Below, one piece after another: positions 23,501 through 35,400 of a DNA stretch of 64,000 bases. The notes under the pieces were generated by a model that was not told the DNA's origin, searched no databases, and worked only from the letters and a program-made list of their open reading frames with translations. This DNA comes from Apostichopus japonicus (Eukaryota > Echinodermata > Holothuroidea > Aspidochirotida > Stichopodidae): assembly GCF_037975245.1 (NCBI RefSeq), contig NC_092565.1, forward strand, positions 17,339,999-17,403,998, given 5' to 3'. Both the position numbers and the translations under genes were made by a program. How positions within the stretch are numbered: position 1 is the stretch's first letter; every line of letters starts with the position of its first letter.

Positions 23501-26500
23501 AATCAGTACAAAAGCTGTTACGCGATAATTCACATTGACCGAACCTTAGATATAACGACTTCAAATTTGGTCATACCGAACTTTATTTTCCAGTGATTTT
23601 CTACTGTAGTTCTAGGAATACTGAAGGGCGATACTAGGGGACAACAATGAGAATTAACTGATTATTAACAGTAAAGTAAATATCATCACTCTTCAGGAGT
23701 GAAAGTGCACTCTAAATAAGAAAGTATATTCACTCTTTGTGAAGAGTGAAAAATCTAAATTACGTCCCCAATCCCCATCCAGCTAAGAGTGAAATTTGAA
23801 TAGTTTTAACTCCAAGGAATTTTAGAGAGTATGACACTTACTATAAGAGACTCCAGTATATCATTAATTATTTTATTTAATGTTACCAGTAAAACATACT
23901 TCAAACAAGGTTTTTGGTTATTGGTTATTACATTATAATATGCAGCAATACGGTTTTCAACCCGTCTTTGTAAACAGTGTTTGCCATGTCGGGCAAGATA
24001 TTATCAGTACTTTAATAAATAATTGTTTTCATTGTTTTCGATTTTTCTTAAATATTGTTATGTTCATGCTGATATATGATAGCTTATGTTGTATACAGTA
24101 ATTTAAGCATTAATCATTGCATTTACCAGTAAAACATACTTCCAACAAGGTTCTGGGTTATTGGTTGATACTTTATAATATGCAGCAATTAGAATACGTT
24201 TTTTTAACCGTCTTTGTAAACAGTGTTTGCCATGTCAGTGAAGATATTATCAGTACCTTAATAAATTATTTTTTCATTCTTTTCGATTTTTTAAAAATAT
24301 TGTTATGTTCATGCTGATATATGATAGCTTATGTTGTATACAGTAATTTAACCATTAATCATTGCATTTACCAGTAAAACATAGTTCAAAAAAGGTTCTT
24401 GGTTATTGCGGCATTATAATATGCAGCAATTACTATACGTTTTTTAACCCGTCTTTGTAAACAGTGTTTGCCATGTCAGTCAAGACAGTATCATTAGCGC
24501 AATACATTCTCTTTTCAATTTTTTTTTTAATATCGTTATTTTCATGCTGGTATATGATAGCTAAGTTTGTATACAATATTTTTAATTCGTGGCTAAAAAA
24601 TGAAAACCAGTCAACGTTATACCATATGCATATTATAAACAGTTACTATATTCTGCTTAAAATGTTTCATGAAAATAATTTTTTCCGTTTGATTATGCAA
24701 GGCATACCAAAGGGCTCCACGTGCGCCAGGTTGAGTCCCAGGAATAATTATGTCACCAGGACTACATTAATTCGTGGTGTAAAAAGGGGCATATATGAGA
24801 ATTACATTCCTGGGCCTCCTTAACTGACCCGAGTCCTGGGGACATATAGCCCCACTTGACCTCCCTTCTCGTCTGGAAATATACGACTACACATTTAATG
24901 CATGCGTGAAAGCAATTTAGTTGCATTATAAACTTCAATGAACCTCTCAATATTCTTTTCATTGGACTATATATCTGCTACAAGTATCACATGCTAGATT
25001 ATTTGTAATTTGAAGACGTAAATGAGTTTTACCATACGATTGTACGACACAAACACAGAAAAATACACTCATATACTGAAGCGTTTAATTAATTAAGTAC
25101 GTAGGTTAACTATTCAATATGGTTTCAGTAGGCTATTTGCTAAACGGATCACTTGTTACAACCAGTGAGGTTTGGTGTTTAATCCTACGATAAATTAGTG
25201 TTATCATAACATTGTACAACACATACCGATATATGTGATTATGCGTAGAATAATTAAATACATTTAATTCTTCAATATTTTTGCATTAGACTATAATGCT
25301 AAAAGTATCACATGGTATAGTAAGGTTCTATGGGCAACGTTTTGTGACATATGATTTGTAGGCCTACAACAGATACCGATACGCATACTCATACACTGCA
25401 GAAGCGCCAAATTACATGATCAATATTCAATGTTCTGAATATAGGTCAATACTGTTATTCACATGGACATTACCTGAGATTCCTGTGAATACGAACAGCT
25501 GATAAATAGTTTTACCAAGCAATCCATTGAGCACGAATCCAAGACCAAATAGAAAGCCACCGGTTACACCCACACTCCTGTTTTGGAATCCCTTTAGTAG
25601 AGGAGCAGAAATTCCAGCTGCAAAAGAATGATCCTGCATGAATAAGACATCATTCTAAACGGGGCAGCCGGTTGAGGGGAGCAAATTGTCAGTCTTGTGG
25701 AAATCAGAGCCACATCTCTCACTGCATGAAATAAACTTCTGCTGTCATACCTTATTTTATAATGCTTTTGTGCGGCCGGTGCAAACTTCCAGGGCCCAGG
25801 CAGTTGGGGCGAGATGTCAAGGACCGAAAGAAGTAACCAGTCATTCGCTGCAGCTCGCAGTTGGCCATAGGCCTGCAAAACAGCTATGATTTATATGACA
25901 CATGCAGTCAGTTGGCAAAACACACCCCCCCCCCCTCTAAAAATAGGAGCATTTCAAAATAAATATTTTCCTAAACAAAGACAACCTGCATGAGAGTGCC
26001 CTATCCAGTCGTCTTGAGGTGCCAAAATAAAACGTCCTCAAACAAGCCCAACAAACCATGTATTGTTCACATTGATTGCATGTAGATTCTCCTTCGGGGG
26101 CTCATTTATATTGTAGCACCCGGCCCTGTTGGTCCTTACTACGTCATTGAGTACTACCAACTGTAGTATGTAGCAAATAATAAATCAAGATAGCATTGAA
26201 ACATATAAACAGTTAAGCAAACATTCACAGATTTGGGTAAGTTAGATTTCCTTAATTACGTTAACACAGTAACATTATAGAGTTAGATATACACAATCAT
26301 TTGTCAAAAATGTTAAAATTTGATTCGATATTGTGATAGGAATATTATGTGAGCTTACCGACGATGTATGCGATTGATGCTTGGAAAGTAAATATCCATC
26401 CAGCATAAATATTAGAGGTGTTGTACGCTATCACAAGATCATCAAATAATACCCCGAAAGCTTTGAACGTCCCGCTCTGAAAGAAAACGACTAAAATACC

Positions 26501-26554
26501 CGAAAATAAGATGTCAATTGAAACGAACAGTTTTTCCAACGTGCTCTTCGCCAT
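20408..26554 (-). CDS. MCT-like (SLC16-type) transporter, intact copy 2
   Basis: A minus-strand gene with exon 1 26359-26554, exon 2 25474-25617, exon 3 20953-21786 and exon 4 20408-20538. The total is 1,305 bases, 434 residues plus stop, with phase-1 GT-AG introns throughout. The likely role is proton-linked or facilitated transport of a small carboxylate or similar solute across a membrane; the substrate cannot be read from the sequence. The family assignment rests on the overall plan: two hydrophobic bundles, a polar His/Asp/Glu-rich loop at about 165-205 (HDHAHESSEST, then PEDKTEETRMGN), a VGGGLLYFS helix at about 115, and the terminal GALLDISGSF turn. The canonical N-terminal MCT Asp-Gly-Gly-Trp-Gly motif is replaced by a VSIDILFSG sequence, so this is a divergent member. 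It is the only copy of the three without a disabling change. Confidence 0.8.
20953..21786 (-). CDS. Intact MCT-like gene, exon 3
   Basis: Acceptor AATTTACAG|CTGTCGGG, donor TTTCAG|GTAAAG, 834 bases. It encodes residues 114-391, holding about seven membrane segments and the polar central loop. An A5 run at 21760-21764 is the reference for the A6 frameshift in copy 1. Confidence 0.85.
22255..22365. repeat. GGGCCAACTCGGG...GGGAGCCCCCG short repeat, unit B
   Basis: Two to three units of roughly 40 bases contain GCCAACTCGGG, CGTTTCGGGAGCCCCC. Homologous units are at 39285-39385 in copy 3, and a diverged one at about 22985-23020. GC content is well above the surrounding sequence. Confidence 0.7.
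23138..23429. mobile_element. 292-bp hAT-type MITE
   Basis: Terminal inverted repeats CAGGCGCGTAGCCA are followed by (A/G)G at both ends. A perfect 8-bp target duplication AAAGCAAC lies at 23130-23137 and 23430-23437. Size, CAGG ends and 8-bp duplication fit a non-autonomous hAT element. The interior (CTATCTAAGCGTAGCGCCACCA) also appears in diverged form at about 53200. Confidence 0.92.
23680..23880. mobile_element. MITE-like CACTCT/AGAGTG segment
   Basis: About 170 bases rich in self-complementary AGAGTGAA and TTCACTCT words are present here and in the 409-bp repeats of copy 3. Intron 2 of copy 1 reads straight through (ATCATCACTCTTTAGTATTTAATG at about 11408). Exact ends and target duplication are unclear. 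Confidence 0.55.
23880..24590. repeat. About 240-bp intronic tandem repeat, copy 2
   Basis: ACCAGTAAAACATA occurs at about 23885, 24126 and 24371, giving three units of 241-245 bases with a shared TGTAAACAGTGTTTGCCATG word. Confidence 0.85.
25474..25617 (-). CDS. Intact MCT-like gene, exon 2
   Basis: Acceptor TTTTGCAG|CTGG, donor CTCAG|GTAATG, 144 bases, phase 1-1. It encodes AGISAPLLKGFQNRSVG and the following glycine-rich helices. Confidence 0.85.
26359..26554 (-). CDS. Intact MCT-like gene, exon 1
   Basis: ATG at 26552-26554 (MAKSTLEKLF). No earlier in-frame ATG is usable here, which supports this start for all copies. 65 codons plus one base; donor CGTCG|GTAAG. Confidence 0.8.
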
Positions 26555-29399
26555 GTTCGCCTCAGAATTAACCAGTCACCGGTGAAACAGTGTGATGGCG
26601 TTGTTATATAAACCACCGTGTGATGACTCCTTGTGGCTGCGAAACTTTTGTTGAAGTAAAAAAAAAATTAATAGAGTTGCAGCGCACGAAACTGAAAAAC
26701 AAAACTAGTTCCTTCATTTGCATTTGCACTAATGGAAATTCGATCACGAATGTTGATATTATACAAATGTAGATATACCGTCTGGATATTAAACATTTAA
26801 TACGCAAATTCAGCGGATGACAAGCAAACAGTTTGGGGGTGACAACAAATTTGTATAAAATACAATGGGGCACACAAGGGGGTAAAGGAGTTTCGGGTTT
26901 GTTTTACCGGAGCCGACTGAGGAGGTGTAATTGTGTTAATGGTGGGGGAAGCATCATGACTGGGGGTGAAATTCCCGAATGTACTTCCCTCACCCGCCTC
27001 ATGAAAACTTCTATGCTCCAGCGGTAATGGAAAGTGAAGAATTTAGCGTGTCAGTCAATGGAGCAACTAATCGCGGTACGACACCTATATTTACACTCTG
27101 TAAACACTCAAAGCCGTATATTGACTTTTCAAAGCATCGTAGAAGGTATATATATGATGGTGCTGTCTTATCCTTCTATGTCCCATCCTGCCCTAACCTA
27201 CTGTTAAGACCCGGATCTCTCGATCCCACTGGCAGCGGGGACCCAAGCACCAGCCCACCAAGTCACATAGAAACTGTGAGACGGAGAGAGGAAAAACAGT
27301 TTAGTTATTGTTGTTATAACGTTAAGGCACATGTTATTCAATCGCTGGGGCTCCGCCCACTATACACGCTATTGAACGCCAAACAAACAACAAAATTTTG
27401 GGTAGGGCACCGCTAATCATACCCATAACACTACCAATTCCCCACCACCACTCCACTTCATGATAACGTTCATAATAATAGCTTGTTATTTGTAGATCTA
27501 AACATACTAAAATGTTCTGACCTATCACCCGTAACATTTATTTATTGCTGTAAATCCAGAAATACGTTTAAATTGTCTGATAGAATTGTGTAAGTGTCTG
27601 TTAGAATTGCATCATATTATGTTGGTCGGACTGGTGGTGGTTTGGGGTGGTCGGAGAGGGGTGGTGCAGCTGGTCGTGCAATGATGAGCAGATCAAACGC
27701 AACTGATAGTGCCGTATCTGCTTCGTCGTAGCGGCCTTTGAAAGTAAATTGCCTCGTTCTGGGAGTAACTAAAAAATGAGTCATGAGATCCAGTCGTGCA
27801 TAGGTTGAACAACTTGCTCATCTATGTTAACAAAGTTATTTTGAAGTATCAATTTTAAAGTTTATTGCTACATTCCATTTTTTACATTTTGAACATATTA
27901 GGATAAATAAAGATGGTATCAAATACAGTAAACAGTAAATATAGAGTATCGAGAAAAAAAAACTTAGGGGGATGGAAGTAAAGGTCAGAACCAGATATGA
28001 GTGTATATTTTTCTGGTTTGGTCCCTTTGTTACGCAGATTGTGCAATGTACAACACCCACCCCAACACCCCTCAGTTATAATTATGGTGCGGGTATGCAA
28101 ATAGTCTCTCCTTTAGTCCCTCTCTCAACTGAAATCTGCATTGCTTGGTTTTTAGTAGGTATGAACATATGACAAATGACTGCTATTCGCTGTCTAGCTG
28201 TTTGTGATGACAAGTTACGGACAATATGCTGCCAGTAGATAGTATCTCACTTCCATTTTCCTTCCACCACACCCGTGACCCACCCAAATAGTTTTGAAAT
28301 TATACAAGTCCGTCATCGTGGTTCCTCTTACTCTGGTACGTCAGAACCCCATAAATTACAAGCACTCTCAAGTTCCTTCCCATGGTAAAACAGCTTTGCC
28401 TGTTTTTTCCCCCTTCCTCTTCCCTCCCTCCTTTCCCAGCACTCCTTTCCTATTCTCTTTCGTATCCTTAGTGCCCTCTTCCCCTTGTTTACACCGCTAT
28501 GCAAAGCATTGAATACCATTGAAATTGACCTGTACACAGAATTTCATCAGTAATAATACATTCCAGCTGACATACGTATCGGCTTAGTGGTCACCTTCAG
28601 GATATAGCACAATGATTTGATAAAACCAGAAATCCGCATCCGTTAGTTTGTTGACGGCTAAGTCCGTATGCTACAGTGGTAATCATTTGCGACCATTTAG
28701 AAACTCATTTAAAAATTATATGGTCTGTATTTAACTCTGGCAATATAGAACAAAGTACATTATTTGTTGATTACCGTTGAATGTAAGTTGGTCAACATCC
28801 TCTGTTCACAACAATCATTTGTCCGGGAGGATTAGACTATCGTCAGCATACGTTGGGCCCCAACAGGGCTCTTCAAACCGTAGAAGAACTCATCATACAG
28901 TGACAGCCCCAAAACTGATTGCATTCACCCTGGCACACGTTGCAACAGATACTGCTTCCGAAATTCATCAGTAATGCTGCATTTTCAACAAACTGAAGTC
29001 TAAACTCTGCTTTCAATGTCAGGTTGTTTCATAGGACTCAGATACGGAGGTTAATTACAGCTTCAGGTCTAGGCCTAGAGTCTGATCCTGGTGAAGTCAA
29101 GGGCAGGGAATAATTTACTTATTCCACTGCTGTGTAACATTTTTAAATATTATAATTCCTTTGTACAAAACTGCTATAGTCCTTCCTTGATGTGTCTTAT
29201 TTGCCCATTTTGTATAGCATTAGCTATTCTATGCCAGAATGGAGAAATTATTTCTTGAAAGATCCTTCTTGCAAACGGTATGAAATTAATTTGGTGCCGT
29301 TTAGAAATTGTGTGCCATTGTTTTAGACATCTTATCAAGTATCTTTCCTAAAATCTCTGGAATCTAGTTTATGTTAGGCTCGCTTCAACAAAGTATATA
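26555..29399. other. 5' flank of the intact gene and start of unit C
   Basis: This is non-coding 5' flank of the minus-strand gene, homologous to 13822-14960 and to 1350-3790. About 26840-27420 is local, unit-specific sequence. Open frames in this stretch have no homologue-like features and no splice context. Confidence 0.5.
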
Positions 29400-29799
29400 C
29401 AGGGGCGGATCCAGGATTTTGAGAAAGGGGGGCCGACATCCCGATGGTAGCACTTTAGTAATCTGCGTCCTGGGGGAGGGGTCTAGGGGAGGGGCCAGTC
29501 CTCCTTGGAAATTTCTGGTTAATTGTGAGTGCTTAGATGCAAAATAGTGAAACATTTCACGTTTTTTTGTGCACATATTTTTTCTCGATAGACACATATT
29601 TAAGAACGCTCAACAGTGCATGTACAATGCATACACTATTATTGCGTCGATTCGTTTTTTCTTTTGCGCGAAAATTATGACGCCAGATTCACCCCAAGAA
29701 AAAACATAAAACAAGATATGTTCAATGAGATAATTATGATATACTTATTAAATGAAAGGGGGGTGTAGGCGGTTTTACACTATCTAACGCAACAAATTT

Positions 29800-30346
29800 G
29801 ATTTGCCGACGGATCTGGAAGTGGTGAGTGAAATGGGGGAGGGGTCTAAGGGGAGGGGGTGTCCCCTCCCCTTTGGATAATTTTCAGTTTTGAAACGTCC
29901 TCAGATGCAATCTGGTGCATATTTTAAGTCAAATTGGATTTGCCGACGGATCTGGAAGTGGTGACTGAAATGGGGAAGGGGTCTTAGGGGAGGGGGTGTC
30001 CCCTCCCCTTTGGAAATTTTTTAGTTTTGAAACGTCCTTAGATGCAATCTGGTGCATATTTTAAGTCAAATTTGATTTGCCGACGGATCTGGAAGTGGTG
30101 ACTGAAATGGGGGAGGGGTCTAAGGGAGGGGGTGTCCCCTCCCCTTTGGAAATTTTTTAGTTTTGAAACGTCCTTAGATGCAATCTGGTGCATATTTTAA
30201 GTCAAATTTGATTTGCCGACGGATCTGGAAGTGGTGAATGAAATGGGGGAGGGGTCTAAGGGGAGGGGGTTCCCCCTCCCCTTTGGAAATTTTTTAGTTT
30301 TGAAACGTCCTTAGATGCAATCTGGTGCATATTTTAAGTCAAATTT
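29800..30346. repeat. 137-bp tandem repeat, 4 copies
   Basis: GATTTGCCGACGGATCTGG starts at 29800, 29937, 30074 and 30210. Each unit contains a GGGGAGGGGTCTAAGGGGAG stretch facing CCCCTCCCC, able to fold. A diverged unit is visible at about 29440-29540. Confidence 0.92.
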
Positions 30347-31019
30347 GGCACCGTAGAATTTCCATTTCGATATTATTTTTATGGCAGTCGGCAGAAGAAG
30401 AATTAATTGGGACCAATTATCGAACTGTGTTTTCTCTTTCACCGATCGTTGAAATAGTGAAACTTCGTGATGAAAATGTTCAGAAAACTTTCCGATAATG
30501 AGAAATAACAACATTCATTGATATACAAGCGAGAAACGTTAAAAATTGTGTGCAATTCGTGAGCCGTGCCCTTAAGTTTTCCACGGAGAACGAATGACAT
30601 CTGCGATGACGTCATTCTGAATAGAGGATAATAACAACACGTTGCACACGATAGCACGACTCATGGGCTACGGCCTATACGGAAGCCTTTAATTCCATTT
30701 CTTTCACTGAGTTGCCGGCGATTCTGGCGCTCGCTTAGCTGAGCCTGGCTACAGTAGCTATACTGACGGCCGTGACATTATCAGTTATTTGCCGAGAGGT
30801 TTTTAACTTGCAGGCGTCGGGTGATTGGATTGGTGAATCAGTTTATCAGATGAAGAACTGGAAAATCGAAATAACCGATAAAGAAGCTCCGTTCTCCTTT
30901 TCTCTATTCAGCTTTCCTTCTTTCTTCCCCTTCCGCTCTCTTCACCTTTTCTCCTTTTGCCGACAGACCCAAAATTTGCCGACAGCGACCAAATTATTAT
31001 ATACACTACCCACCCCCCC

Positions 31020-31217
31020 CCCACCCCCGCTCGCTACGCCCCTGCACGCGGAATTATCCAAACTGTTTCCAAAAGAACCGATTCTAGCCTATACAAAAGG
31101 GCCCAAAATCTCAAAGGTTTACTTGTTAGCTCAAGGTTTTTTCATACTAACGAAGAATCAGCTGACTCTCAAGGTTCACACGAAGCTCTTTTAGATGCTC
31201 TTATAGCTGCACTATGA
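31020..31217 (+). pseudogene. Possible reverse-transcriptase remnant, frameshifted
   Basis: Two overlapping plus-strand frames each carry part of one plausible retroelement motif: LFPKEPILAY in one (about 31060-31095) and KRAQNLKGLLVSSRF in the other (about 31095-31140). Together they resemble the segment after the catalytic core of Penelope-like and some LINE reverse transcriptases. No catalytic residues are present. Recognition is by eye only. Confidence 0.3.
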
Positions 31218-31845
31218 GTCCATAAAAACTCGTGCACAGAAAATAGATGCATTTTGAGAACGAGACGCCCAGGCCAAATATAAAATATTCAAAGGCTACT
31301 ACTGATGAAGCTCCTCCTATAAAGTTTGAGAGCAGTAACCGGTCTAGTTGGTCATAAGAACCTACACTAGTCTCTCCTACTATTAACAGTACACTCAATT
31401 CACCTAATAGGTGCAATTATGTTTCACCACGAGGAGCATGCTATAAGTTCATGTTCCTCGGGCCCTCCCTTAAAAATACTTCAGGTTCTTGGCGACTACG
31501 TTGCGTTAGATAGTGTAAAACCGCCTACACCCCTTTCATTGAGATAATTATGATATACTTGCTAACTGTGCATTGATTTTCCCTGACAGTAATAGTCAGC
31601 ACTATAGTACTGAGCCGTATCTAATTAATACGTGATGTCGCGTAGGCCTGGTAATTGCCTTAGTTTCAAATTTGGAATAAAAACGATCGCGTTTCAGGGA
31701 AGAGCAGCTGGATATATATTAGGCTTTTCTTTCACCAAGTTATGCCTATTAGGAATTTGAAGTACTCCCACATAAAAAAACGCAACTGATTTCCAAAAAG
31801 GGGGGGGGCCGGGGCCGGGTCGGCCCCCCCTGGATCCGCCCCTGA

Positions 31846-32068
31846 TATAGGTTATGCTATTTCATGATACCGGGCCATATGCAACCTAGGCTTGGCCTGA
31901 CTTAGTGTAACTTCTGTAAGGACCTAGCATTAACTTGTTTAAAGAAATACACAACCAGTTACATTGGAGTGTATTTTGATTCTTTCAAGGTTGCTGATGT
32001 TCAAAGGATGTACTTGAAAAGTATGTCGAGCTACTGTCGCGTTTCCTTAAATTTACTTCTGATACTGG
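31846..32068. other. Unit C flank, no gene seen
   Basis: It matches 3820-3935 of unit A up to about 31960, then is unit-specific. Confidence 0.5.
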
Positions 32069-32454
32069 CAGGGCCGGATCAAGGGGGGGGGGGCCGAAGG
32101 GGGCAATGGCCCCAGGCCTCCCACCAAGAGGGGCCTCCCACCACTGATTTTTTTTTAGTGCCATAACATCGTTACGATGTGCACATTGCGGACACCAGTA
32201 CCGTCAATCAGTGTGACATAAAAGTTAGTAAAACCATGTATCTAAAGTTCTGAACTGAAGTTCTCAAGTATTTTTATAAACACACAAAACATTCTAAACA
32301 TGAACAATTATTTTAACGATCAAAGTAGGCCTACTTGACCGCTCAATATGTTATTGTAAAGATGGGTTGATTTTTGTCAATTTTAGTGCCATAACATCGT
32401 TACGATGCGCATATGGCTGACACCAGTTCCGTCACTCAGCTTAATCCGGCCCTG
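32069..32454. mobile_element. 386-bp hAT-type MITE
   Basis: Inverted ends are CAGGGCCGGATCAAG and its partner CAGGGCCGGATTAAG. A perfect 8-bp target duplication GATACTGG lies at 32061-32068 and 32455-32462. The interior holds two copies of GTGCCATAACATCGTTACGATG (about 32158 and 32386). No coding capacity. Confidence 0.93.
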
Positions 32455-35400
32455 GATACTGGTAAGGAACTAGGGCCTAACCGCGGCATTAGGCTTCTTC
32501 ATTTTTCGTTACACAATCCCCTGTAACTATCCGCACATTGCACAATTACAGCCCGTTTAGCACAAGTTTACTGTTAATGATCAGGCCTAGGCTAAACCTA
32601 AACTTACTAGGCCTAAGCCACATACATGCATACCGAAATGTTTGGAATACAATTATCATATGTTACGAGAACGTACAAATTAAGACTGGTGTCTGTGTTT
32701 AGCTCTCCTTTCAAATTCGAAACATTGATTTTTTTCAACATGTCTTTACTTTGAAATTCTTTTAAGTATTACTGCGATCTTGAGCTTTGATGCAACCCGG
32801 TTAACACAAGGTCTTATGTTCCAGCACAGGAAGTGTGTCAATGATCAGAGACTGCCTGTCGGGAAATCCCTAGTCTGACTAAAGGTAGTTTGTCTTTGCC
32901 TCTCGTGTTCCATATTTTTGTCTAATACAAAACCATCTGGCTAGCCAAGCAGGCTCCTAGACCGCGGGAAAGTCAAATATGATATAGGCCGTCTTCAAAG
33001 TGCCACAAAGTGCTTAGTTTTTGGATTTTGCTCACTTTTTTGGTGACTACTTGATTTGAGTGAAAATGAGTACAATTTGATATTATAGGGTTAATTTTCT
33101 GTTTATTGTCAATGACAAAATGTGCACGTGGTTGTGCCAAGAATCAAAATGGCAGCAAGGTACCCAAATATTGCTATCATGAACTTGGAAGTATTTTTTA
33201 ATAGCCAGGGTGGGAGAGTATATAGTAATATAAAACAATTCCTATGAAGGGTCTTCCCATGAACAATAAGTACACCAAATGTTTCCGATACTGACTGGGG
33301 GACAATTTACAGAAAACTAAAACAGAGGGCTTCATTTAATCGTTGATTAGAATTTTTAAAACAAATGTACCGCGCTGATTAAGAAACATTACAGAGGTTG
33401 TATGAAATAATTTATGGCTGAGAGAAACACACACGTGAAATATGGTAACATAGCATTTTGCTATGGCCAGAGATATATCACTCCTAGTCATCCTCCATAC
33501 CAATTCAATATGAGTATCAAAATGCTCCTACACAAAATATGGGTCACAAGGAACCTGTAAGTTCATGATCCATGGGTGAGTTATGTATATGATACAGTGA
33601 CAAACTACTGCAGGTGGGTCAAGTTACATTAAAATCAAGAATACGTGGTCTCCGGGAAAGTATGCACAACTGGGTCATTATACGTATCAAATAGCAGGAA
33701 AAATCAGTTATGGTATGCAGGCACAGCAAACATACGCAGGATTTTTTTTTTTGCAGGGGTGGGATTGGGATGGTCGAAAGCTAACCTTAACCGTCCGCAA
33801 CAGGCAATAAATATGACACCTGAGAGGGGATTTTGGCAAGGACGTGGGTAGTGGGGGGTGGGGTCGGGGTAAAGGATTGATGTTTTCGAGGAATGTCTGC
33901 CCCTTACTGCAGGTCTGCATACAAATGCCCAGACAAAGCTCTAGTTCGCCCCCTGAAGAGACAGTGGTTGCCACTCTGACACCACGATGAGGTCAGCTTT
34001 GAGGGACTTTTGGTCAGAGAACTGTCTTTTTTAAGAATGAAAACACACCTTTTGGGACAACCACTTCATAAACAACTTTTAATCACTATGAAATCATTGA
34101 GATAATATAAATGAAAGGTAAGTCCAGGAATTGCGAGACAGTTTTGTCGAACATTTTTAATGTACATGAACACAATAATACATCAAATATATGCTACCAG
34201 CAAAAATGTACCCTTATCTTACAGCGGTGAACAATGGTAAATTAGGGTAAACATGGTATATTTACCACAGTAGCCCTATATAGAATAAAATTATGGTACA
34301 TACTTAATTTAAAAAACTATACAAACATAATACGGTAAAACTGTTTAACCTTTATGTTGTAGTCATGCATGGTTTGACTGCAGCAAATAGACCACATGTA
34401 GTGTATATAAAATAGTAAACCAAACACATACGACATCATGACATACAGTATGTGTTGCTTTGTTGTACGTTTCAACTAGCCCAATTATGATACAATCCAC
34501 CAGTGGGTGAAATTTAAGGTCATTTGTGGTGTACTCATTACAATTAAGACACGTAGGAAAAACTGTGGAACAATTGGGGTACAACTCTGGTAGATTTAGG
34601 GTAAAACTGGTACAATTAGGTAAAACCATGGTACAATTAGACTAAAACCTTGGTACAGATATTGGGTAAAAATGGTGGTTAATAAGGTACAAACCATTGT
34701 AATGCCATAGTACACAAAGGGTAAATTAAAGATAAACCATGGTGAAGATGAAATGGAAAGTGATAAAAACCATGGTAAAATTGTTAATGCTAATATGGTG
34801 AAACTGTGGTAAACCGCATCCATAGGACCAACATACCAAATCAAATTGTGGTATTGTACTACAGGTTACCCTGGCAAAAAGGTGGTATTTGGCCGTCGGT
34901 GGTTAGTGTGAGGTATTTTTTCCAGGCTGGGCTAAACTTCATTTTCGGAGCTTGTATAATGTATTGAAAGAAGATGAGCATTTGCTGCTCCTATTTCAGA
35001 GCTATAGTAATATAATGACTATGAAATATGAGGTGTACACTATAGTTCGACATCGGCGTTTTCCACGAACTAAAGCAATGTACATCATTACTCGATACGC
35101 AGAACCAATACAAAGTCCCATACATACATGTTTACTGTTTTGTTACGCAAAATAAATGTTGTGAGACTCAACTTACCGCGTCATTGTGGCTAGCGACGCC
35201 TTCTTGTCCATGATTCTAACATTTAAACCAGAGGGGTAGGTCGCCAGCAGTTTCGCGAAACTTCATACGTCTAACCAAATTTTGGGGGTGGGGCTACAAG
35301 AAAACTGCTCTCTGAGCTCATTAACTCGCTCGTTGGGACTGACTGAGTAGAATGAATTCATATACCACCGTTTAACTGCATATACTAAATGATGAATCCT

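Larger units (their letters stand above)
21787..25473 (-). other. Intron 2 of the intact gene, with repeats
   Basis: About 3.7 kb of non-coding sequence. It holds a CAACTCGGG / GGGAGCCCCCG repeat cluster (about 22255-22360), a hAT MITE (23138), a CACTCT-rich MITE-like segment (about 23690-23865) and three 240-bp tandem units. Confidence 0.65.
14016..26766. repeat. Tandem duplicated unit B (second full unit)
   Basis: The unit is collinear with unit A and contains the intact MCT-like gene. It lacks the segment corresponding to 2200-4030 of unit A and carries unrelated sequence (about 14960-15800) there. It shares the 15810-17205 segment with unit C (33470-35560). About 1.5 kb at 18050-19535, absent from units A and C, separates its LINE relic from the gene's 3' flank. 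Confidence 0.85.
29400..31845. mobile_element. 2.4-kb terminal-inverted-repeat element
   Basis: The ends are identical inverted 16-mers, CAGGGGCGGATCCAGG, then G-rich sequence and GGCCGAC on both sides. ATATA flanks both ends. Removing the element plus one ATATA leaves a 22-base site the same length as, and similar to, the empty site in unit A (about 3798-3820), supporting a 5-bp target duplication. No transposase is readable. Inside are four 137-bp tandem repeats and a decayed reverse-transcriptase-like remnant. CAGGGG ends fit hAT-like elements, and some hAT groups use 5-bp duplications; the class remains open. Confidence 0.8.

Noticed and set aside
34363-34844. Minus-strand frames of 82-88 codons
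   Set aside because: They are translations of the degenerate GGTAAAACCATGG repeat field.
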